From Polyporus tsugae (Eukaryota > Basidiomycota > Agaricomycetes > Polyporales > Polyporaceae): a stretch of 64,000 bases of DNA. Under the pieces are notes generated by a model. It saw only the letters and a program-made list of their open reading frames with translations, did no database searches and was not told the DNA's origin. How positions within the stretch are numbered: the stretch's first letter is position 1; each line of letters begins with the position of its first letter. The stretch lies in the NCBI GenBank assembly GCA_024305745.1, contig JAHRBS010000004.1, positions 2,170,001 to 2,234,000 on the forward strand, read 5' to 3'. This document shows, piece by piece, positions 23,319 through 34,267 of the stretch. A program made the translations under genes and the position numbers.

Positions 23319-25478
23319 CTAGTACGACCCCGGCGCGTATTCTTGGAACCCTAAAAAGTTCTGGGAGAAACTCGGTGGTGAGAACGGCCTGGCATCAACA
23401 CCTTCATAAGTAGGGATCCGGAACGAGTTGTGGGCCGTGAACGGACTGGCAAGGGGGGATAATGGCGTCTCGGACAGAGGCTGCGAGATGGGGCTGCCGG
23501 GTGCGATGCTAGGCGTTCCGTTTGAAGAATTGTCCCTGTATCTCTCTTCCGGTCGATCGTGCATATTCTCTGCGAGCGAATATGAGGGCTTGGGAGGATA
23601 GATCATGACGCTCGAACTTACTGCCGACAAACTTGCATTTGCCCTGCTTACGGAACACGCACTTCGGGCCCTTAGGACAATAGTGGTTCATGATGCAGTG
23701 GTCACCTAGAGGACACTTGTTGCCTAGCGCAGCCTATCAGTCAGAGGATCTCAGGTATTCACGACAAAAAGCGCACTACCATTGTTGATCGCAGGACATG
23801 GCCACTTCTTCGCGTTCACACGCAACTCCGCAACTTGGTCGGGAGTCAAAGGGTAATTGTGTTCATATTTGCAGTGGTCTCCATTGTTGCACCTTGCCAG
23901 ATAGAAGAAGTTGCACGGCGGCGGTTTCTCTGTCATATGGATGCGCAATCAGCAACTGGCCGTACGGTGATCCGACGAACACAATAAGACGTACGTCTGT
24001 GGAGAGGCTATGTCGAACCACATTCACACCTCAGTCCACTGCCATGCGATCAAATCAGCGCCCAAAACCACATACCTGTTCGGGGTCGAGTGGCCTCGGC
24101 TTCTTAACGGGGGTCGCAGTCCTCGCAATCTGCGCGACCGGAGTGGCCAGCTTCACCGCAGGCCCCGCGCGGGCTTTCTCAACCTCCGACACGGACGATC
24201 CGGGGGTCATAGACTGTTTGGGTGGTTTAGGTGATTTGTTGGCCGCCGCGTTGGCAGCGGACGCATTCGCTGCGGTCGCTTTCTGTTTTCCATTTGTCTG
24301 CAGCTTCTTCTGGATGAAGACGCCGTCGACCTCGAGCTGCGGAAGGTGGAGATTATTGATCTCGTGCGCGAGATCTTTGTAACCCTTCAGCAGAACGACC
24401 TTATCCAGAAGGCCTTCATTCTGCAGGAGGTTGAGGGTCGAGGTGTACCCATTGTCGTGTGCACCTAATACCAAATAGCGTGAGAGGTGCGCACGACAAT
24501 AGTGAGGCATGTGTAGGACGTACCGCCGAAGAAGACCTTTGTGGTCTGCGGAAAGCGCGTGAAGACGCGCAGACACTCTGCCCTCCTACCGTCACAACAC
24601 GTCCTAATCTACACATAGCACAACGCACCCTTAATCTTGGAGTCGGCTGCCTCCTTCCCATTACCCACGTCGACGATGGTGAACAAAGGAGATGCTTGGT
24701 TGAAGCCCAGGATGAACCCCTCGAACTCCTCCGCGGTGCACACAAGGTTGTGCGCGAGGGTATCCAGCAGGCCATTTTTGTTGCAGTATATGGTCAGCCA
24801 GATCTGACCGCGTCCGGGGAAGGAAGCTTCGGTGGGGTCGATCGACGCGAGGTAGTCAGTGAGGCCCTTAGTAAGGAGTGCTGCGGCTTGCCGGCCACCG
24901 AACTGGCTTTGCTTTATAAGGTCGGACGAGAAGATGTTGCCGTCGCCATCGATGAGACAGAGGATCAGGGGATTGTCCTCCTGGAACGCAGGACAAGGCG
25001 AAGAAGCGGTCGGAAGGGATGAGGGCGCGTGGCATCGGTCAGGAAATATGGAGAAGAAGCCTGAGGCTGGGGGCGCACCTTAAGGGCACCGATGCTCCGC
25101 TCGAGCTTGAGGACGGCCTTGTTGAGGACCTTTCTATCGCCATCCGCCGTCTTGAACGCCTCTTTCCACACCGACAGCTCCCGATCGAGCTCCTCGACGC
25201 GCGCCTTGAGCTCAGCGTTTTTGGAAAAGGTCTTCTCAAAGAGGGCTACCAAAGTGCACAATCCACGGGCGCACGCGAAAGCATCCGGTGTCAGGTCGTA
25301 GTCGGAAAGAGAAGCAGGTCATCGTGGAAGCAACGCACTTGTTTGGTCTTCGAGAAGTTGTTTCCTGCAGCAGGGTGTCGGAGAACTTGAGTCTGTGCCC
25401 GAGGAAGGGTGGGAGGACAAAGGCAGGTGCGCACCAGACTTCCAAGTCTGAGACTTTTGTTACGTTGTCATCATCCAT
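23319..25478 (-). CDS. CCCH zinc-finger protein with an N-terminal NYN/DUF7923-like domain
   Basis: Well-supported exons: complement(join(23319..23569,23622..23723,23780..23929,23995..24007,24076..24464,24524..24577,24629..24980,25079..25245)). The order is a short coiled coil (LKARVEELDRELSVW), a globular domain with ILCLIDGDGNIFSSDL, FTIVDVGNGKEAADSKIKE, and GAHDNGYTSTL, a Pro/Ala-rich linker, then a CCCH finger (PPPCNFFYLARCNNGDHCKYEH) and Cys/His clusters around GDHCIMNHYCPKG and CVFRKQGKCKF. This domain order is common in Agaricomycetes; RNA binding is likely but unproven. The first coding exon (about 25339-25478, MDDDNVTKVSDLEVW) does not join the next one in frame: leftover two bases meet an acceptor needing one. 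An exon of 13 bases (23995-24007) is needed to keep the frame into the zinc finger. The 5' end is therefore uncertain. Confidence 0.75.
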
Positions 25479-25907
25479 AGCCTGTTTCAGTGGCCAGGAT
25501 TGAAGTTTGGATTAAAGTATTTGGGTTTAGTTTGGGGATCGGGGGGATTTCGCATGGACGAAGGGGCAGAGTCAGGTTTAATAGTTGCGGCAGAGACGCT
25601 GACCACAATTGCATCGGGTAACAGATCTAGGCGCCCTAGGACAGTAATTGCTGCAGTGCAACTTCAAGCAAAGGATGTGACTCGCGATCGTCATGACACA
25701 AACCTCGATTCCTTTGTGGACCGCTTTGCGAACACAAGCATGCATCGAGTATCATGTGTTGTCAGAAATACATACAAGGCTGCTGGGATGCCAATGACGG
25801 TGCTAAAATATACAGCACAACTTGGCTGCCTTCTGCGAGGCGAACAAAGATGCGCGGGACCGATCGCCTGCCAGTGCCGAGTGGCCGTGGCCATGCCGAA
25901 AACCCAA
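25479..25907. other. Intergenic between CCCH gene and gene of unknown function
   Basis: About 430 bases: leader side of the CCCH gene and 3' side of the next minus-strand gene. If the CCCH start is wrong, a further 5' exon could lie here. No convincing one was found. Confidence 0.4.
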
Positions 25908-27385
25908 CTACGCCCCATCGACCACAAGCTGCGCGGTCCGCAAGAACGCTTCTCTGGCCTCGCAATCCCCGGAGGTGATAGGCAGACCAGTCGCTTTGCC
26001 CCTCGTCTTCTTCCACATCCTCCACACGCCCTCCAGCGCAGCTCGGAGATCGGCCGCGTCCTCCTCTCCGTCTGTCCCATTAACTGCCACCACCGCCGAC
26101 TGCGTCTCCGCGACGCTGCCCGGGAGAGACGGGAGCGAATCTTCGGCAGCTGCCGGCGCTGTCACCGCCTTGATATCAGTGCCTTCCAACCCTAGCGGCG
26201 GCGAGGACGACAGAACCGAGTCATCACTCCCGCCCACGGTCGGTGAGCTCAGCTCCTCGTCTAGATCGGCGTCGATGTCGAACTGGCTGTCAGGTGCTGG
26301 GCTCCGCGCAGGGCTAGCCCGGGGAGAAATGGTAGACAGCAAGCGGGCCAACATCGTCGGAGAAGCCGGGTCCCAACGAGTGTTGTTTCGTGCCATGATG
26401 CCCGGAGGGATTGGCAGCGGCTCTGCGTACGTGTCTTCGCATCCGTACGGAACTCGGACGGGAAGAGGAAGAGGCAGGGGAGATTCCATCGTCTTCTGGC
26501 CGTCTAACTGCAGAACCGCTGGCAGAGGTTTCCGACGAGGTGCCGGTGAGGGTACAGTCGAGTCGGCGGTTCCTGGTGAAGCGTTGTGAGCATGTCATGT
26601 TATAATGTCTGGCACGCGTACCGGCTCCCGTCGCATATCAGCTCGGGAGCTCGTGGAATCCATTCGTTCCGGGGCAAGGGGGGATCCGGAGCGGGTCATT
26701 GTAGAAGTGCGAACTTACCATGAACAGATGCATACTGTGCCCAATAGGCGTCCTCGGAGGAGACGGCATCCTTGGCAGACGGGGGAGCGCTTTCGCCGTA
26801 ATGGCTGTCCCCAATATCCGTGACACCGTATGCGTTCCAGTAGTCGTCGTCGTCGCTGTCATCGTGGAGATCGTCCGCATCAAAAGTGTGCAGGTAGGAC
26901 GGCCGGGAGAACGGTTGGAGGGAGATGGGATTGGGAGGGGGCGGTGGGATGAGCACATCCTCGAGAGCCGCTCGACTGCCAGGAGGGAAGGGCATCAAAT
27001 CCGTGTTGTGATACTTCCATTCCCCGGACTCGTCCCATTGGAGAATGACGCGGGGTCCTTGGCCGGTGTCGCTGGAGAGATCGACGTGCGCGAAGAAGTC
27101 CTCGCCGTCGAAGGAGTACTGGACGGGGTAGATGGACGGCTGGTCGTCATCTAGTGGGCGAGAACGGGTCTCGAGAAGGCCGATGACACGGGCCTTGTTT
27201 TCCGGTGACGAGGGCCAACATAGGTAGTCATCTGGTTGTTCTGGGGTGAGGTGAAGGAAGTGATGGCGTCGCAACAAGGGTTTGGACAAGAGATGGGGAG
27301 GTATCGGGTGGGTCAGCTGTGACGGGGGCGAGATGTACTGGAGAAGAACGTGCAAAACATTGGGTGAGAGGGTCGAGGGTGCCAT
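25908..27385 (-). CDS. Protein of unknown function
   Basis: Predicted 443 aa from two exons: complement(join(25908..26572,26719..27385)). I do not recognise a family with certainty. The N-terminal third is folded-looking (VLHVLLQYISPPSQLTHPI, then DDYLCWPSSPENKARVIGLL and YSFDGEDFFAHVDL), followed by a Trp-containing block and an Asp-rich stretch (HDDSDDDDYWNAYG). The second exon has a Pro/Ser-rich linker and a C-terminal helix ALEGVWRMWKKTRG ending AFLRTAQLVVDGA. No signal peptide or membrane span is seen. The intron is long for this window (146 bases), and a small internal exon cannot be excluded. A 255-codon open frame on the opposite strand (25822-26589) is its shadow. Confidence 0.75.
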
Positions 27386-27675
27386 GGGGGGGAGCAAAGA
27401 AAACCAGACGTATGGGAGCTGTGTGTTGCGGGGTTGGGTCTCATGGTGATTTAGTCAGGAAATACGCCCGAATGCGGATGCGGGGTCGCGCCGTCCACAC
27501 CGGCAGTGTTCCTTCATCTAGGCGCCCTTATGCATATAGTTGTTCGGTGATTGCCGCCTCCTCCTCTCACCGTGACCACGACCGTCTGAGCTGCAGGACC
27601 CTCACGCCGAACACGGGCAACGCCTCCGCTTCCAGCTCACCCTCGCCTCGCTCCTTACCCCTACCTTTCGACCCT

Positions 27676-28289
27676 ATGCGTTACGCCCAACTCCTCGTTC
27701 TGCTGCTGCTCCCATTCCTGGCTGTCGCCCAGGTGCGTAACTCCGGTCAGGAGCCTTACGTTCGCTTTTCCTTAGCTCCGCTCTTTCTCCCTCCCAGTCG
27801 ACATCCAACGGGCCTACGTCAGGACAATCCACTCAGTCTGGAAGCACCCAGGCATCCAATAGCGGCAGCGGCAGCTCGATACGACCGACTGCAACTGGGA
27901 ACTCCACCGCGTCCGCCTCCCCTTCCGTAACCGTCATTACCTCCGTCTTTACGACCGTCGTGCTCGGGACCAACCGTGTCCTTTCCACAATCACCTCCAC
28001 CAACCGCATTACAAGCACAATTGCCCCACCTGGTCAGAGTGGAAATGGTTCGTCAGGAGGCAGCAAAAGCACCTCGACGAGTTCCACCCCACCTCCGACG
28101 ACCGCCCCCGCAAGCATCAATGGCGGCGGAAACCTTCCTGGAGGTGCACCGACTCCCGGGGTGGGTGGTTCAGGTGGAGTCTACGGTCCCAACGATGGTT
28201 ACATTGCCGCGGCATTTACGCATCAAGCGAATATGCTACTCACTGTCCTCGTGGGCGTAGCAGCGGGCTGGGCGCTGGTGACGATGTAG
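27676..28289 (+). CDS. Ser/Thr-rich secreted protein, probable GPI anchor
   Basis: Predicted 182 aa from two exons: join(27676..27732,27798..28289). A signal peptide MRYAQLLVLLLLPFLAVA is followed by a long Ser/Thr/Gly-rich stretch with a repeated TSVFTTVV / STITSTNRITSTI pattern, a Gly/Pro-rich segment and a C-terminal hydrophobic tail (MLLTVLVGVAAGWALVTM). This layout is typical of small fungal cell-surface proteins that are O-mannosylated and GPI-anchored. The intron sits exactly after the signal peptide codons. No enzymatic domain is seen. Confidence 0.85.
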
Positions 28290-28736
28290 GGTGCCTCTCG
28301 GCGTTCATGACGATAGATATGTGGGTTCGGTGACTGGACACTTTGCATCCTCGCATGGACTTTGGAAATTGTATGACCTTCATGGACGTCCTATCGAGTA
28401 CATACATGTCGCTAGTTGGACCAGGACTGCGCTCCTAGTTCCGGTGCATACCTCGCCATTCGTTGCACTCCTTTTCGCGTATGCTGTCATAGACCAGGAT
28501 AATGAATTTCATACGTACATTTTCGATCTCGATCGGTGTGCAAATACCCGACTCGCCAGTACTAGTACACCTGTCTTGCAATGACACTCGGTCCGTGAGA
28601 GTCGGAACGTTGACTTGGATCGATGTGCTGCAGGTTGCTCAGATTGCCACGAGCCTCGCTCTCCCGTCCTCTCTTCTTTGCTAAACCGCGCATCCCAACA
28701 AGCTTGCTGTCGAGAAGTTATCTCAGCTACAGGACA
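28290..28736. other. Intergenic between surface protein and MYG1
   Basis: About 450 bases. The last 114 bases are an in-frame upward extension of MYG1 beginning with ATG at 28623. They would add an Arg-rich, acid-free leader (see the MYG1 finding). Nothing else is seen. Confidence 0.5.
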
Positions 28737-30107
28737 ATGTCTACAGTCGAGGAGCACCCTGCTAAAAGGCAGAAAGTGGAGGCCAAGGTACGTCCAGTTC
28801 TACAACCTCACTGAGATGAACGACGCTATCTCATCTCAAACTGATTCTGCAGGTCATCGGAACCCACAACGGCACATTCCATTGTGACGAAGCACTCGCC
28901 GTGTTCCTGCTCAAGCAGACTAACGCATATGCGGAGACCGGTACGCGCGGGCTGTGGATTACCTCGTCGCCACCTCACACTCAGCTCACCTCCTCCAGGT
29001 TTGAAGCGATCTAGGGATCCTGCAGTCCTCGATACTTGCGATATCGTCGTAGATGTCGGCGGCGTGTACGACGAGAAGGCGCAGCGCTTCGATCATCACC
29101 AGAGAGGCTTTGCGGAGATTTTTGGACACGGCTTCAGCACCAAGCTTTCCTCTGCTGGGCTTATCTACAAGTTAGCCCCACACCCTGCTTCATGCGTGCA
29201 GATGTCTGACCAATTCGTGTGGCAGGCACTTCGGCAAGGAGATCATTGCCAACAAGGTGCAGGTCTCACAGGAAGACCCCAAGGTCGACACGCTCTGGCT
29301 CAAACTATACAAGGAGTACATCGAGGCGATCGACGCCATCGACAACGGCGTCAACCAGTATCCCACCGACCTCCAGCCCAAGTACCGCATCAGGACTGAC
29401 GTGTCTGCCCGCGTCGGACATTTGAACCCCGCTTGGAACCAAACTGCCGATTCGGCGACGGTTGATGTAAGTTCTCGTATCTGCCAGTCCGCACGCGCGA
29501 CGAACTAAGACGGCTACTCGCAGGCCAAGTTTTTGCAGGCCTCTGCCCTTGTGGGGACCGAGTTTCTGGCAAGGCTCGACTACTATGCCACCGCTTGGCT
29601 CCCTGCGCGCGACCTCGTCGTCGCGGCTCTAGAGAGGCGCAAGCAGGTCGACCAGAACGGTCGCATCATTCTCTTCGAGCAATTCGCTCCGTGGAAGGTA
29701 CGATTGAATCGCTGCGTGTGCTTTGTACCTCGCTTAATAGCATCGTCCCAGGAACATCTCTTCGAACTGGAAGCGGCCCTTCAGATCCCAGACGCCGAAA
29801 AGCCTCTCTACGTTCTGTACCCAGATGAGTTCGGGGGCAACTGGCGCATCCAAGCTGTTCCCGTCGCCGCAGAGAGCTTCGAGAGCCGCAAGGCCCTTCC
29901 CGAGCAGTGGCGCGGTGTCCGCGACGACGAGCTCTCTAAGCTTTCCGGTGTCGAGGGGTGTATCTTTGTCCACGCGAGTGGCTTCATCGGAGGTGCGTGC
30001 TGTAAGCGGGGTCCTCTTGACGCACAAATGAAATATTTTGTTCCCATGCAGGCAACAAGACCAAGGACGGCGTTCTCCGCATGGCGAACCTTGCGCTCGG
30101 GATGTGA
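28737..30107 (+). CDS. MYG1: MYG1-family metal-dependent exonuclease/hydrolase
   Basis: Predicted 340 aa from seven exons: join(28737..28787,28853..28940,28999..29170,29226..29466,29524..29697,29752..29992,30052..30107). MYG1 proteins are DHH-like phosphoesterases; the human and yeast members act as 3'-5' RNA exonucleases in mitochondria and nucleolus. Diagnostic motifs are GTHNGTFHCDEALA, DIVVDVGGVYD, FDHHQR, TKLSSAGLIYKHFG, DAIDNGVNQY, FLARLDYYATAWLPAR and GCIFVHASGFIGGNKT. The start chosen (MSTVEEHPAKRQKVEAK) gives a nuclear-type KRQK motif. An in-frame ATG at 28623 would add 38 residues that look like a mitochondrial presequence. Both may be used. Confidence 0.95.
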
Positions 30108-30449
30108 AGCGCCACAGAATCTCGGGCGACGGAGGGATAGAAATTGAGTTTGGCAATGCATTCGACCTCTCGAGAGGTCATCTCAGTGTGACTCTGAGAT
30201 CATGTACTGTCTACGGCAGTACTCGTCGTCCCTTTCGGACGAGACACATGCATGGCATGTGTCGCGAACTCCAGCTAAGGCTGGATGAGAGGACTCAGAG
30301 GGGAGGCGCTAGGGTCATTTGAGGCTCCGGGCCGATCTTTGCCGGGGGATGGGCATCGTTCTGGCTGGGCCGGGAGCCTTTTACCCAGACCACCGTTCTG
30401 ACCTCTTGCTTACTGTCTTTCGTGTTGTCTTTGCTGTACTCTGTCTGCC
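30108..30449. other. Intergenic between MYG1 and SurE-like gene
   Basis: About 340 bases containing the MYG1 3' end and the promoter of the next plus-strand gene. Nothing else is seen. Confidence 0.5.
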
Positions 30450-31908
30450 ATGTCCTCCTTCTCTTCCAAACCAAGAGTGTTGTTGACTGCAAGTACATCC
30501 ATCTCAATGTCCATGCGCGCGATCCGGGTTGACCGAGGGTGCCTTGAACTGCAAGAACGACGACGGGCCGCCTGGCCATGAATCACCCTACATCTACGGC
30601 TTGTACCGTAACCTAACTCAAGACCTCGGTAATGGCCTGAACATGTGTACGATATGTATGGGTCGCCTTATGGTGTTTGTACAGGCTGGGATGTGAAGGT
30701 CGTAATCCCTAGCTCGCAGAAGTCCTGGATCGGTGCGTCGTTCAGCATATTCACCCGTACCTTGCGTGCGACGTTGTGTACGTATGTCACAGGCAAGGCG
30801 TATCACATCAAAGAGACTGTGAATGGCCGATATTATTATCCAAGAGAACCAGGTATGCACCCATAGAACCCTGTTCGCATCAGACGCCTAAATGGCCCCG
30901 AAAGACGGCCAGGGAGAAATATCTGAGACCCCACGTCCCTTGAAGGAAGGTGAAGTCGCGGAATGGATTCTTCTGGACGGTGTTTGTATTCTTTGCTGTC
31001 ACAGCGTTGACCATGGTGCACTCACATAGGATTGCCTTCCACAGACACCCGCAACCTGCGCCAACATTGGGCTTCATAACCTATATCATGGAGAAATAGA
31101 TCTTCTAGTCAGTGAGCGCTCCCACATCTGGCTTACAAACCTTCACGCTATTCCCAGTTATCTGGACCCAATCTTGGCCGCAACAGTTCTGGTAAGGACA
31201 TTTATGAGGATCCCACCCGATCGCCACGATTCACTAAACGCGTTGCCCTATTTCTACTTAGCCGCGTTTGCGCTCTCATCGGGGACCGTCGGCGCAGCAC
31301 TTTCCTCCTCATTATCCAAAGTCCGCTCCATCGCTCTATCCTACGGGACAGTCCTGCACCCCACCCCGGTGACCTTCCATGATCCGGCCCACCGTCTAGG
31401 TGCGCGCATCGTCGGGCACCTGTGGGATAACTGGGGCAAGGACGAGGGCGGACTGCGCGCAGGCGAGGTCGACCTCTACAACGTCAACATCCCCATGATT
31501 GAGGCCCTCCTCGGCAACCCTGGCCTGCCGATCTGCTGGACGCACATCTGGCGCAACTCGTACGGCCGCCTGTTCAAGGCCTACAAGGAGCACGACCCTG
31601 TAGCGAAGACGATCATCTCTGCGGCCGGCCCAGACTCCCCCTCCGACGACCCGCAGGGCACGCGTGCGGGTGTGCTGGACCAGCAGGCGACTGCGAAAGA
31701 TGTCGGTGGATTGGTGTTCAAGTTTGCGCCGGACATGACGGACCTCATCAACCCTGCTAGCGTGCCGGTTGGTACGGATGGGTGGGCTATCAGGAAAGGA
31801 TGGGTCAGCGTGACGGCTATGCGTGCGACGTTCGCCGAGCCGATAGATTGGGCCGTAGAGACGGAAGAGGAGATGGAGAACACCCATGTATGGAAAATGA
31901 AGCTGTAG
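30450..31908 (+). CDS. SurE-like phosphatase/nucleotidase
   Basis: Predicted 346 aa from eight exons: join(30450..30488,30556..30628,30685..30732,30793..30852,30905..30981,31045..31107,31158..31191,31262..31908). SurE enzymes are metal-dependent nucleotidases and polyphosphatases. The metal-site motifs are assembled across introns: VLLT-NDDGPPG at the N-terminus, VVIPSSQKSWIG, LLLSGPNLGRNSS, then FALSSGTVGAALSSSLSKVR. The C-terminal part (GEVDLYNVNIPMIEALL, THIWRNSYGRLFK) matches the SurE domain of fungal Pby1-like proteins. No tubulin-tyrosine-ligase domain follows, as it does in Pby1. The first intron begins GCAAGT and ends GCAAG (GC-AG type); it splits VLLT from NDDG exactly. Two donors (GTTTGT at 30982, GTCAGT at 31108) were chosen over neighbours because they keep the frame. 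Confidence 0.9.
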
Positions 31909-32212
31909 GATGCATCTGTTGTGTTCGCCATCTATATCTGCATGCATTGTATACCTAGATCCTACTACGCACACCGCTTTGCAGTCAATGTAGCTCATCC
32001 GCGTCGGATTCAAAATTGTTGTACACCATTTATTCGTCAATAGCCCGTGATAATGCGTCTCGACATGATGCAAGTCGTCAGGAACCGTGAGCTACGATGT
32101 ACTAAGTCCTGCGAATGTGTAGGCGGCCGTAAGTGTCCTTGGGATCGTCGACAGTCAAAGTAACGGAGTTCATGTGTCACGAGGCACATGCGCAGCGTCT
32201 GCCCTTGATAAC
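31909..32212. other. Convergent 3' region of SurE-like and GH16 genes
   Basis: About 300 bases between two stop codons of converging genes. No further gene is seen. Confidence 0.55.
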
Positions 32213-34193
32213 CTACATGGCCACGAGCGCAAGCATGGGAAGTGCGAATGCCAGCCATGCCACCCGTCGGAGGGCATGTGTCGACACTTCGCTCCCTGCG
32301 CCGTTGACGAGGCCGGTGAGGGTTTGTTTCCGATACACCTTCAGGGTGTTGATGTCCCAGGACGCGTTCTATGAGACCCGCGCACGTCGATCAGCCTCGG
32401 GACACGAGCATGACGTAAAACGCAGCGGCGACATACGACGAAGTTGCTCGGATCTATGAGACGATCCGTGCATGTCCCCGGGCAGCCAGAGGTGGCGTAC
32501 GAGTTGCCTGCCCAATCACCTGCGGCACGGATAGACGGGAGATGCAATCAGCAATGTCGGCCGGAACCTTATGAGTTTGTTCGTCTGCCTCACCGCAGAA
32601 GGTGATGTCTGGAAAGAGAAGTCCCCGATCAGCCGACCGAACGGAGATGAAAGGGCGGCAAGTGTGTGCGCACCGAAAACAATCGAGTGGTTCACAAAGT
32701 TCGCTATGGGGTCACAGCCGCTCGGATCAAGCGATGCGACGGGCTCCCCCCAGGTTGAAGGATTGGGGTTACCAGTGAGGACGTCCGATGGGACAGCCGC
32801 GCGGTAGAATGACCCTACACGAGGATGAGCGGTGGTGATAGTGGGACGTGATGGACAGACGCACAGACATCGATGCCTTGATCGTCCCACTTCATGGCAA
32901 ACACGCCTCCACCCTGCTCGTCGAAGATCGGGCCATAGGATGCCCTACTCCATTCTGTGACACCACAACCCGCATTGCCATTAGCGTTTCCGTCGCAGCT
33001 AATGTTCGCCCCTGAGATCTACGACGGCGTAGTCAGAATGAAGGCATGCAGAGCGATCAGTACAAGGACGTACAACTGGAGTGCCAGTGAACGTCACATT
33101 CGTGTTGAGATAACAATCTGCGAACGACACACGCAATAAGTTCCCGAACGTAAGATGGTTGTAGAGTCAAGGGACGTACTTGGACCAGTGTGCCATGTCA
33201 CCTGGTTGTGCGCATTGTCGTGTACGCCTTCGATGATATCAATTTCGCCGGTCTGGGCATCGACGTGAGACTCTACCGGCACACAATGCATCGAAAGATT
33301 TACGAAAGGCCATTGACCACCGCCCAACGTCCACCAAGCAGGCCATACGCCTGTTCGTGGCTTAGCGGAAGTCTCGGTTGGCGTTATTGTGTCAACTCAC
33401 CACAACCCCACGGCGCATGGTTCAGGTCGAGGATGAACAACCCTGCTCATATGTTGAGCACACCAAGCACATCGTCGAATCGAATGCTCAGCTCACCGGT
33501 GTTATATTGCTTCTGGCTAGAGATGCGCACACTGGTAATGTACAGGACGTGAACATGTGTAGGTATGGAATATGCATCCGGACAGACCTGTTGCGGAACA
33601 CTCCAGAAGGAAGCGTGGTGGTATTGTCTCCTTTCATGATGACTTTGCCATCTTCCGTCACGTAGACAAGGTTGTTGGCAAGGGCTGTCGCCCGGTCAGT
33701 GTAGCTGAGAGCGGGGGATTGCAGGTACAGTATATGTGGATGAGGGGCGGAAGAATGGTATAAGATGATGCAGGCTCACTTCACCATGCCACTAACATCA
33801 ACGCCAATGTCAGTACGACACACATATGCACGGAGCGGATAGCACGTACTGGGTAGGATCCTCCCCCGTAAAGAAGTCAAAGGTGCTGCGACGCATCCCC
33901 AATCAGTTGAACCCGCCGACGTGACACTGGCGCGGATAGACGCACTCGAAAAAGGTCTTCCCCTCGTACGTATCCTGGATCGTCCAAAGGAAACTGGACC
34001 CGTTCGAGTCCGTCTGTAAGTTGTTTACCCGTCTACTGAGAGAGGTAGCGGAGGCCAGGCCAGCATATTGCGAGAGGGAGAGCAAGAGTGGGCCAGCCTG
34101 GCCGACGGAGCGCCGAGAAACCAGAGACGAGCTGGATTCGAATCTAGTAGCAGACAGCAAGGACAGCAGCGTCAAAGGCAGGGCAGAAAGCAT
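32213..34193 (-). CDS. GH16 endo-1,3(4)-beta-glucanase-like protein
   Basis: Predicted 400 aa from fourteen exons: complement(join(32213..32368,32437..32519,32594..32608,32674..32814,32865..33018,33074..33117,33180..33252,33304..33350,33401..33442,33497..33531,33588..33704,33780..33791,33850..33885,33946..34193)). It has a signal peptide (MLSALPLTLLSLLSAT) and the start of the domain at FLWTIQDTYEGKTFFD. The catalytic signature GEIDIIEG (Glu about 182, Asp about 184, Glu about 187) follows GVWPAWWTLGGGQWPF. Later motifs are GCGVTEWSRASYGPIFDEQ and GDWAGNSYATSGCPGTC. Such enzymes act on beta-1,3/1,4- or 1,3/1,6-glucans of plant or fungal walls. The C-terminal hydrophobic tail (VAWLAFALPMLALVAM) suggests a GPI anchor. 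Two exons are only 12 and 15 bases. Confidence 0.93.
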
Positions 34194-34258
34194 TGCGACC
34201 CGAGCAGAAAGAAGGAAGGTACTTGGTCGGAAGACTCAGCAGTCGCCAAAAGGATCGC

Positions 34259-34267
34259 TTATATATA
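34259..34267 (-). promoter_or_regulatory. TATA box of the GH16 gene
   Basis: TATATATAA on the minus strand, ending 66 bases before the start codon. A start site about 30 bases downstream would give a leader of roughly 35-40 bases. The spacing and sequence are what a regulated secreted-enzyme gene would have. Confidence 0.65.

Noticed and set aside
24459..25022. 187-codon plus-strand open frame
   Set aside because: Antisense to the NYN/DUF7923-like exons of the CCCH gene, which have recognisable motifs.
25822..26589. 255-codon plus-strand open frame
   Set aside because: It lies opposite the second exon of the minus-strand gene of unknown function, whose C-terminal helix looks more like real protein.
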